The notes beneath the pieces were generated by a model, which saw only the letters and a program-made list of their open reading frames with translations, was not told the DNA's origin and did no database searches. From Phoronis australis (taxonomy: Eukaryota > Phoronida > Phoronidae), in contig NMRA01000764.1 of the NCBI GenBank assembly GCA_002633005.1, positions 8,048-39,625 on the forward strand: DNA of 31,578 bases, given 5' to 3'. Shown here in pieces: positions 9,293 through 18,100 of the stretch (positions are counted from its first letter, which is position 1; every line of letters starts with the position of its first letter). A program made the position numbers and the translations under genes.

Positions 9293-10505
9293 GTAAGACA
9301 TCTATTCAAAACCCTCATTTTCTTTTTCTACCGTGTATTTCCATTTCTGCCTCTTTCAAGTTAGATTTCCAACTACTGTGCAATCCATCTGTCACCCCGC
9401 CATCACTTAACTCTAAACAATATTGTTCTTCTTTCTGAAGTGATTTCAACTTTTAATGAAATTTCTGTGTAAAACAAAGATATTTCTTGGATTTTGAGGT
9501 TTCAAAATGTGTGCAGCATGCAGTAAAACTGGAATAGTGCTTGTTTTGTAAGAAAACAAGGTAAAAGCATGAACATTTTGAGGCATCCAGTTGAGAAACT
9601 AATTCTGGAATTTGAAATAAAACTTATTGGAGTTAGCGACGTGAGAGACGGGCACAGCGTTGCTAATTCTAGTAAGTCTTATTTCAAATTCCAGTATTAG
9701 ATTAAAATTTTATCAATAAACAACGAAGGTATTTCATTTAGTAAAATTTGCTAAATTACTAGTTTGAAACTACGAGTTTGACATTCTGAAGTCGTTCTGT
9801 AACATCACAGCCAGCACGAGCTGAAACTGTTATTTTGTGTATGTGTGACTGCCCAATTGTCTCAGCTATCAACGCGAGATTATGGTGAACATATATACTC
9901 AGTGTGTTTGTTCCACACAATTGTTTTCTACAACCATGTTTAGTTTGATTCCACACATGTTTCACTTTTAGGTTATTGGAAGGCTCTTGCAGGCAGATGC
10001 AGATGTGAACTGCGTGACTCACGATGGTGACACACCCCTTCACATTGCGGCAGACCTTGGGAATCTCAACACTGTACGCCTGCTATGTCAGCGTGGAGCT
10101 GTGATCAATGCAAAATCAGCAAAGGGAATGACCCCGTTGTACCTAGCAGTAAATAAAGGTCACCTAAAGATTATTAAGTACTTGATTAAACAAGGTGCTG
10201 ACTTAGACACTGTGACTGAAGTTGGTTATTCACCCATCATCATGGCCGTCACCAGAGGGCACTACCATATTGTACAATTGCTGGCTCAGTCTGGTTGTGA
10301 TTTGAATGATTTGCATTATGTCCCTTTGTCCACGATTTTGCGAAACAAATATCTTCGGAAGCCTCGGAGTTTATTTGAACAAACATGTATTATTATAAGA
10401 AGATGCATTGGGGAAGGCCTTCCTGAGAAAGGGCGGAGTTTACCTCTGCCCCAGAAGTGTAGGGACATCATTACTTTCTCTGATTTAGTTGTGGATGATG
10501 GCTGA
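8693..10505 (+). CDS. Ankyrin-repeat and SOCS-box (ASB-type) protein, two coding exons
   Basis: The coding exons are 8693..9292 and 9972..10505. They join in phase 0 across a GT-AG intron (donor GTAAGA, acceptor TTTTAG) into 377 residues. About nine ankyrin repeats run from residue ~17 to ~315, with typical TPLHIAA, TALHAAT and TPLYLAV cores and GHxxIVxLL second helices. A SOCS box follows at ~331..370, with IRRCIG and LPLP signatures. Proteins with this layout are known as substrate receptors: the ankyrin stack binds the target, and the SOCS box binds Elongin B/C and Cullin-5 for ubiquitin transfer in the cytosol. The start ATG at 8693 has A at -3, sits 16 nt after a good acceptor (TTTCAG ending 8676), and precedes an acidic S/T-rich leader, so at least one 5' UTR exon is expected upstream. 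The family is clear; which ASB member it is cannot be told from repeats alone. Confidence 0.9.
9599..9700 (+). repeat. 102-nt near-perfect hairpin in the ASB-like intron
   Basis: Arms 9599..9637 and 9662..9700 (39 nt each) are inverted copies around a 24-nt loop. Pairing them as + strand RNA gives 34 Watson-Crick pairs, 3 G-U wobbles and 2 mismatches. It lies within the intron 9293..9971, transcribed in the sense direction. It could be a miniature inverted-repeat transposon remnant or a precursor-type small-RNA hairpin. The sequence alone does not decide between these. Confidence 0.7.
9972..10505 (+). CDS. ASB-like gene, coding exon 2 with SOCS box
   Basis: This exon begins right after an acceptor (CACTTTTAG) with VIGRLLQADADVN, which completes ankyrin repeat 6, and continues with repeats 7..9 and the SOCS box. 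It encodes residues 201..377 and ends at TGA 10503..10505. An in-frame ATG at 9987 is internal and is not the start, because it falls inside an ankyrin helix that the upstream exon completes. The Cul5-type LPLP is present. The BC box has the Cys one place later than usual (see findings). Confidence 0.9.
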   Translation, partial: VIGRLLQADADVNCVTHDGDTPLHIAADLGNLNTVRLLCQRGAVINAKSAKGMTPLYLAVNKGHLKIIKYLIKQGADLDTVTEVGYSPIIMAVTRGHYHIVQLLAQSGCDLNDLHYVPLSTILRNKYLRKPRSLFEQTCIIIRRCIGEGLPEKGRSLPLPQKCRDIITFSDLVVDDG

Positions 10506-11816
10506 TTATACGTACATGTATCAATCACACTGAAGCCACACAACCATCCAGTTCTTTATGGCCTTCAACGTTCTAAACAACAGCTTTTAAATTAGATCAC
10601 CTGCCAAAGTAAAATAATTTGAAATATATATTTTAAAATTTTTCCGTTGAGATTGAGGTGGATAATGTTTACATGCCAGTGCATGTATGTATGTGATAAC
10701 AGGACAGTGAATACCGGTAGACTGGTTCCCGTTCCCAACACAGCTTTGTTCCTAGCTCTTGGGTGTTCTGTGTTTTTATTGTTTGTAATTGGAGAAATGT
10801 GACTGTCAATTTTGGGGTCATTGTTAAGTTTTCAAACTGAGTAATAAAGACAAATTGAACCCATTTTATTAAGGGTCATCAGTATGGTCTTAGCCAATGT
10901 AACTTTGATGTTGATTTGCACGTACATGTGGTTCATTAACATGTATTCTAAAGGTGATTGTTAATTTTGAAATATAAAAAGATCAATGTAACATCAGCTG
11001 CAACTGTTCTTTACTATTATTATTATGCCCACTATCATGTTTGCAATATTCCTACGACGAGCGTACTACATTTGATGAAGTGTCAACAAGCTTAATGCAG
11101 TTTTAGATTTTTCATAGCAGTGGCCAAGTCCGGCAGTGTAATCTGGTGTTTTTGTTTCTTCACTTAGACTGTTGTTTCTCCTTTAAACACGTTGGTTTTC
11201 CGATAAACTAGACAGTCTTCAGAATAACTCATGACGAGTTTCACCCAACATACGAGAGGGCATTTTTGATGTGGTAAGAAACATTGTCAATTTTTTTCAT
11301 ATAATTAGACTTCATTGGCAAGGTGGGCAAATAGGCAAACTTTTTGTAAGCAACAAAACACAAAGCCATGAGTGCTACTTGACATATGGAAATTTTGTAT
11401 TGTCTAATTGATTTCGAAACTGCATTTCCTTTCAAGCTGGGCAAAACAAAAATATCTAGTGCTTTTTACTCATCAGATTTATAAAACTGGTCTCCACTTA
11501 CTTTTCTTGTGGCAATAGGATTCCATGTTATCAACCTGTGACAAGCAATGCTTGCGTGCACCATTTTCAAATGCACAGTTTTAAGGTTGGCCAACTCTCC
11601 GATTGTTTTCATCTTCTTGTTGGAAATATTTAACAATTCCATTTTCACTTTTAAGTCAGCTAAACACTCAGCTAAATGTAGCTTGAATTGTTGTGTGTAA
11701 AATAATCTTTAGTCTGGAATGTTTTGTATTTGGAAGCCTGTATTTATTTAATCAGGTCACATCAACATTGTTTTCAAACTGGAAATTAGCAGCCAATTTA
11801 CCTTTTGCTGTAATTA
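10506..11816 (+). other. 3' UTR of the ASB-like gene and downstream intergenic DNA
   Basis: The 3' UTR probably runs to about 10865. Beyond it the DNA is AT-rich, with short simple repeats (ATGTATGTATGTG near 10685, TATTATTATTAT near 11013). No gene is recognised. Confidence 0.5.
10843..10848 (+). terminator. Candidate polyadenylation signal of the ASB-like gene
   Basis: This AATAAA lies 338 nt after the TGA stop at 10505 and would give a 3' UTR of about 360 nt. It is the first canonical hexamer I noticed downstream of the stop. Confidence 0.45.
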
Positions 11817-12052
11817 GAACACAAGAGCAACCCGGAGCATTGAAATGGGCCCACGAATGCAACACAAATGGTGTGCTTTTAGGGTTGCTTATTTGTGTCA
11901 TAAAATGGACACTAGGTGGCGCAAAAACATAAAATCCGTCCGAAAATGGGAACATGTCATTGCTTCTTTAATAGAAAGCTATACACCAAATTTCATAGAA
12001 ATCCGTCACGGGACTTCAGAGAAACAAAGGAAAACAGAATAAAATGAAATTG

Positions 12053-12066
12053 CCACTAGGGGGCAC
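12053..12066 (+). promoter_or_regulatory. CTCF-consensus match CCACTAGGGGGCAC
   Basis: It fits every position of the vertebrate/insect-type core CCASYAGRKGGCRS. It lies in the repeat element between the two genes. Occupancy is not shown. Confidence 0.5.
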
Positions 12067-12348
12067 AGTGTTCATTGGATACGCCTGAAAGTCGTCATTG
12101 TCTGTTGTTCGCTTCATATACACTTACTAAATTTAATAAAGATCTTCCAGTGGGTTTAGGAGATATAACTATGGATGCAAAACAAAACAAAACTACCACT
12201 TGGAGGCGCCAGAGTAGTCAAAGTCGTCATCAACTGTCCTCTTCACACTGAGAACATAATTATATGCCAATTCTCAAAACCATCCTTAGAATGATTTGGT
12301 TGATAGAGGTAGACGCCAAAATACAAGACTCGAAAACAGCAAAAACGG

Positions 12349-12362
12349 CCACTAGGTGGCAC
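12349..12362 (+). promoter_or_regulatory. CTCF-consensus match CCACTAGGTGGCAC
   Basis: Perfect fit to CCASYAGRKGGCRS, first motif of the second module of copy A. Confidence 0.5.
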
Positions 12363-12713
12363 AAAATACCTTGATTCCATCCAAAAATGGGAGGATAGTG
12401 TAACCTCACCAATAGATGCCCGTATTCAAAATTTTATGAAAATTTGTTGAGCACCTTTGAAGATACCGAGGTAAACATAAAACTAAAATTGTCACCAGGG
12501 GGCATACCAGTGGTCAGATCCATCCCAAAATCATCATTGGTTGTCAACATCATATAAACACACTTCTTAAATTTAGTTAAGGTTCTACAAAGGGTTTAGG
12601 AGATACAGGCGCCACGGTAGTTGAAGTCATCGGAAAATCACTGTCAGCCGTCCACTTCATAATTATCCTGAAAGCGGTAATTGGTTGATGAAGGGGTAGA
12701 CGCCAAAAAATGG

Positions 12714-12727
12714 CCACTAGGTGGCAC
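12714..12727 (+). promoter_or_regulatory. CTCF-consensus match CCACTAGGTGGCAC
   Basis: Perfect fit to the same core, first motif of the third module. The module before it is shortened by a deletion, so the spacing here is 365 bp. Confidence 0.5.
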
Positions 12728-13169
12728 AAACTACGCCGAATCCATGTGGAAATGGAAAGATAGCGTCACCTCACTAACAGAAGCCTGTACGCCAAATTTT
12801 ATGAAAATACGTCGAGGACCTTTGAAGATACAGAGAAAAAACGTAAAAAATTAACATTGCCACTTGGTGGCACACTAGTTCTCAGATCTGTCCGAAAGTC
12901 GTAGTCGTCCATTGTCAACATCATATAAATGCAATTACTAAATTTAGTAAAGATGCAGCAAAACTGTTTAGGAGATAAAGCCATAGGTGCAAAAAAAAAA
13001 CAAAATTGCCACTAGGAGGCGTCACAGTACTTGAAGTCGTCGGAAAATCATCGCCAACCGTCCTCTTTGTAGTAAGAACATACACGCCAATTTTCACAAT
13101 CATGTTTAGAGCGGTTTGGATGATAGAGGGGTGAATGTCAAAAAACAGACTCGAAAACAGTAAAAATGG

Positions 13170-13183
13170 CCACTAGGTGGCGC
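13170..13183 (+). promoter_or_regulatory. CTCF-consensus match CCACTAGGTGGCGC
   Basis: Perfect fit to the core, 456 bp after the previous equivalent site. Weaker relatives in copy A lie at 11909, 12196, 12492, 12860, 13010 and 13306 with one or two departures each. Confidence 0.5.
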
Positions 13184-13952
13184 AAACTATTTCAAATCCA
13201 TCCAAAAATGGGAGGATATCATCGTTTCACAGACGCCTATATATCAAATTTCATGACAATAATCCGAGGACCTTTGAAGATACAGAGGTAACTGTAAAAA
13301 AATTGCCACTAGGGGGTACAGCAGTAGTCGGATCCGTCCAAAAGTTCGCTCATGCCGTCCCATCCATGAAAGAAACGTGCAAAATTTCATGAGCATACGT
13401 CAATCAGTTTAAGAGATAGAGCAGCGGATACCGGATGCCGGACAGACGCCGCTTGGACGGACGCAGATGACGGCATAATGCGTCCACATATAAATATGTG
13501 GGCACATAACAAGAGAGCAATTGTCTTCTAAAGTCAATGATTTTACACAATACAACCCAAAAGAAGGCAAAGTGACCCAGAATTCCCCTTAATGATGGCT
13601 GCATAGAAACCGAGGAGTCTTCTCTCGTGATCAAGAAGGAAGGGGAATCAAAAGTAAAGTTATAAAGATGGCCAAGCCATTCTGTAATTAGATTTCAGCT
13701 TCACTAATAGTTACATGTATCACCACTCATTTCAGCAGTAAACAGTAATCAGCCACCACCACAATAAAACGCTACATTACTTGATTACTGTGTCTTGTAC
13801 TCTATGTTAAAATTATCTTTGATGCAAACATGATTTTATCCCATCATTTCTACAATCATGCTAAATGCTGATCATATTTCTGGCAGTTGTTATCACACAG
13901 GAAAATTGCACGATGACTTAATGGTTCGGTATATATTATCACTTGAACCAAT

Positions 13953-14205
13953 TACAATCAAGTCATTACGACTACACAATACAAATTATTCTCAGTTAAA
14001 CGAAACCTTCAGCTATCAAAATGTGATTGACAGATCTATACAATCGAGTCATTATGACTAGTCTCCATTATGACTAGTCTCCATTAACCCGGCTTATTTT
14101 CAGCTAACATAACGTGATGAATAGATGACATACAATCAAGTCATAGATTGGTCTCAATTAAGCCTACACATTTGGCTATCAAAATGCAAATGACAGATGT
14201 TATAT
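13953..14205 (+). repeat. Degenerate tandem repeat of ~85-100 bp, three units
   Basis: Three units start TACAATCAAGTCAT or TACAATCGAGTCAT and end in CAAAATGTGATTGACAGAT-like sequence. Inside the second unit a 16-bp word, TGACTAGTCTCCATTA, is doubled. Confidence 0.6.
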
Positions 14206-14629
14206 GTGTATAAAAGCTATGACTGAGAGATCAAGTGTTCCATGACAAAACTGAAGAGTTGTTTGAAACGACCACATATTGTGTGAAGACTGTCACAAAA
14301 TGTCCTACTGTGATGGGACTTCTGTGCCATGGAGAACATCCATTTTAAACAGAAGTTGCAGAAAGTCATTGACCTGGACACCACTCCAAAATGGAACCTC
14401 TTACATTCAATAGCAAGTTTTTCTCGGTAATTTCAAGTTTGAGAGCAAATGGGTGAATGAGTGCTGTTAGGGCAACAGAAATTTCCAATCCACTTTTGTA
14501 ATTAAGCCTTAAACATCAATAAGCCCACGTTCTGTCAAAAAAGTCTGAGAGTTATAGCAGCAGTTTTTTGATATTTTTTGCATGAAGCCACACATCCAAC
14601 TTTTACTTTCATCAGAAATAAGAGACAAT

Positions 14630-14635
14630 TTTATT
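14630..14635 (-). terminator. Candidate polyadenylation signal of PRIM2
   Basis: This is AATAAA on the - strand (TTTATT on +), about 310 nt after the TAA stop. It is the closest canonical hexamer I could find downstream on that strand. Confidence 0.4.
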
Positions 14636-14943
14636 ATTTTTCATAAATAACAAAGAATTTCATAACCTTAACGATAAACAAATGAGCCACCATTGATGCA
14701 GCATAAAGTAACTGCAAACCCAACAAAGCACTAAGTTATCAGAAACTAATTGGCTGACAATTTGTCATAAAATTTCAGGCAAGCAAGTTTCGTCACAATA
14801 TCAGTATGTCCCAGAGAATTTTCTGAGTTTATATATACCAAGTTGAACACGTCTATAGCAGAAGAGAATGTACAAGTGTTCTTTGCAAAATGTTGTTAAT
14901 GTTCAAGTAGTAATTATCACAATCATATTTGTTCCACAACAGT

Positions 14944-15134
14944 TTAAGCCATTGAATTTAATTGTGACAACACTTCCTCTGACATTTCAAAGTCATCGAA
15001 ATCCTCCATAACTGGGGGTTTTGCTGTCTGACTCGATACTCGTCCACTAGAGGGTGTGCTGCTGGGTGTCTGTGACATCGGCCGTGATCTGACTACACTA
15101 GGAGTACCAACTTGTGAAGAAGGATTCTTCACAC
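14944..15134 (-). CDS. PRIM2: PRIM2 last exon: Ser/Thr/Pro-rich linker and acidic tail
   Basis: 191 nt, acceptor AATTTGCAG, stop TAA at 14946..14944. It encodes 62 residues: a low-complexity S/T/P/Q-rich stretch with several SQ, TP and SS sites, then an acidic end ([14 protein letters not shown]). The human protein also ends in a variable linker plus acidic tail, though the sequences do not align closely. The apparent start at the exon edge is a GTG valine codon inside the spliced frame, not a start codon. Confidence 0.88.
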
Positions 15135-18100
15135 CTGCAAATTAAAATTTGAGCATGTGACAATTACTTTTGTTTGGTGGGTATTAGTGGTCTTACTGGA
15201 GTGAACCTTTATTTTCTCATAGTAGAGCCTTGCTGAAGCAGTTTTCAATAGGTGGATTTCCACAGAATTTTCTCGGACTCTGCAAAAGTTCGACTTCTTG
15301 CCAGTATTTTTTGGCAGTTAGTCAAATTTCATTGATATAATTTTGATTTTGCTCATTTGACAAGTCACACGGATCCTGCATTTTGAGAACCAATTTGATG
15401 CCCATTCTCCAGTGGAGAAAACTCTCAAAATGCAAGACCCATGCATGGTTATTAATACAAAATATTGACAACCCAATTAAAGACCTTTTTAGGACATTTC
15501 TAATGCTTGCTAAATGATTTACTTCAACAATAAGATTTTCTAAACGGCAAGCTCTAAACTGTAAATATTTAGAAAGTCTGCCAAACAGTCTCACAATGTA
15601 AGAAGACAAACTCAATAATAGCCTTTGGTCACTAGCATCACTAGCGCATGCGCTCTACATGGTCTACCATGAGGATGGTTTTGCCTTCTTTTAATTTTAA
15701 GAAATGGAGATCTGCCAGTCTTGCAATACATTGATCTTGGAACTTGGAAATAATTGAACTGTCGATTTTTTCACTGTCTGAATTAAAAAAGCAATTAATG
15801 TACAAAAACATTGAATTTTGTCTTTTAACATGGCTATTTTTTACCTTGCAAACATGTTAGCGGAACCTCTCCCTCCTAAAGCATATGGTTTGTACACTCA
15901 TGGAAATGGGAATAATTGTCAACGGTATCTTATGTACATTTACATCTGTATTGAGTATTCAAGCACTAGAAGACCATCATATTGAGGTCTACCGCAGACT
16001 CAGAAAACATTCAATTATTTTTTGTAAGTATTCAACTGTAGGTTGTTGATTGAAGAAAATGTGAATTAACATGCAACTGACACAGTGAATGTGGCTAGGA
16101 GATGCAAAGGCACAAATCGTAATGATTACAACACAAAATTTTGAAACAAAATACGAGATGCCTTTATCAGTAGTAATACTAACCTTGTTCTAACTTGACA
16201 CTTTCATCGTAGAAGTGGTTTGGATGCGTGACGGCCATAAAGCCATGATCAAGGCCACGGTTTACTTCAAACACTCTGGCGCAGGCCAGCTGACAGTGTC
16301 CATCTTTTACATAACTCATAACCTGAGAATTAATAAGTTAAAGCAGCATTGAATGGAGAGACAGTATAGCTTTTTATGCATGCCCATATTTGTACATGGT
16401 CAAGTGTGAGCACTACCTTTATCTCTCTGTATCTGGTCTGCCTTTTGCAGCTCTATTGCCATGGAATTAGTAATGTTATGAAGGAGACAACAGATGATTA
16501 TTTTGGCATGTATCCAATGCCACTGCCCCCCCCCCTCGTGCCAATTTCTGTTTTTACATTTGCCTCTTTGGAGTTCCTCGACAGATTTTCATGAAATTCG
16601 AAAAAGATAATCTATTCAGGAGATGGTACCTTCATGTTTTTGAATGGATACGACATATTTTCATGGATATGGAATATTTTCCGTCACCTAGTGGCAATTT
16701 GTTTTACTATTTTTAAGTCTCCATAGAGGACCATTGTGGCAGCATAAAATGCTTGTGTTAAGAGATTACAGATGTAATGATGTGTCAGATGACACCCAAT
16801 TTCAGCTAGAATTAAGCGAAAAAGAATCTGCATGCAGAATTGACTGTCACGATAAGAAAACATTAGATTTCTTTTGGCTTGTACTGTTGCATGACTTTAA
16901 AACTATCCTCCCACCTCATTTTGCGCTTCTTTGGATATCTTCATTGCTTGTAACTTTTGTCTCACCATCTCAGCATCACTATGGCGGAATGGACAGCCTG
17001 CAATCAGAATGTCAAATTGTTGTACAAATATGATAACTATACTATATCTGGTGCCTATCACTGTCGGCAGTAACTATACCATGTCCAGTGCCCAGGTCTG
17101 TAGGAATAAAATTCACACATCTTCTAACACTTTAATGCAACTGTCAAAACTCAAGTTGTCAGTTGATACAGGTGTACTTAGTTGCTACCAAATAACTTTA
17201 ATTTAAGCATTAACAAAGCTATTTTCGTAGGGATAATAAACATATACCAGTAGGTGTACTTTTGGTCTCGTGATAGACCAGGCCAGCTTATTTGTGTAGA
17301 TATTGACTCTCAGTGTACATCTAGTCCCTTGGCAAACTGGTCTTGTATATCTTTTCACCATAGCGTAGAATATGTTCTGGTTCCGTGAAAATGTTTCAGA
17401 TGATTTGTTTCCTGACACACTTGACATTTTTCAATTGTTGAGACATACAGTCAATGTCAATGTGATTGAAAATAATAAAATGATATTGACGTGTTTATTG
17501 CCGCTTTTAGTGATAGGCTATGCTCTGAAATCACCACTGTTCATCAATTTTTCTTGTAACGAGACAGAATGTGTTTATTTCCAGGCATAACAGAGCCGGT
17601 CTTCATTTTAAAAAACCCAGAGTTAGGCACACCTGACTAAAACCATACATGGAAATGATGCACTCCACTTATACTTTTGAAAATACTGTATGGTTTTGGC
17701 TCGCAGGTGCCATCCTGTACATTGTATGTCACAGGTATGGTATTTCAAAGCTTTAGAAAATAAATAGGATGTTGATAAAAGTTGGACACCAACATGACGG
17801 ACCTTGTGCAGGTGAAAATTCAAGGCAAAACCCAATTAGATTGGTGAAGTGAAATACTAGTTTCACTTACCCCAATTCGTGCCAACACAAAACAAAGTCA
17901 GCTGGCTGGGCTCCCTCAGTCAACAGCGACCTATCATTTAGTGACATACTGAGTGTCATAAGGGATTACATACTTATGTGACCAACCAGCCAGAGCATAT
18001 GGACTGAATTCAATGGGCTATTGTGTTCGCAATTAGCAAACTCCAGCCATTGGACGAGCATCATCCGATAGTGAACTTTAACCTGGATTAGGTTCCTCAT

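Larger units (their letters stand above)
11817..13506 (+). repeat. CTCF-motif repeat element, copy A (between the convergent genes)
   Basis: Head ACAAGAGCAACCCGGAGCAT, then about 3.6 modules of ~440-456 bp, each with three related motifs spaced through it: CCACTAGGTGGCRC, CCACTAGGGGGCAC and CCACTAGGAGGCGC. Between them lie conserved phrases such as TTTCATGAAAATCCGTCGAG, GATACAGAGGTAAA and TTTAGGAGATACAGC. The tail carries the palindrome CACATATAAATATGTG (13485..13500) followed by GGGCAC. No coding frame is preserved between modules, so it looks non-autonomous. Confidence 0.88.
13507..14943. other. Intergenic DNA and PRIM2 3' UTR
   Basis: The PRIM2 3' UTR likely covers 14943 down to about 14610. 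A degenerate tandem block lies at 13953..14205. Nothing else here is recognised as a gene. Confidence 0.45.

Noticed and set aside
9987-10505. Stand-alone 172-residue ankyrin protein
   Set aside because: The ATG lies within an ankyrin repeat completed by the exon ending at 9292, with matching GT-AG sites in phase 0.
14944-15132. Separate small gene starting with MKNPSS
   Set aside because: The first codon is GTG right after a splice acceptor, and the frame joins the upstream primase exon in phase.
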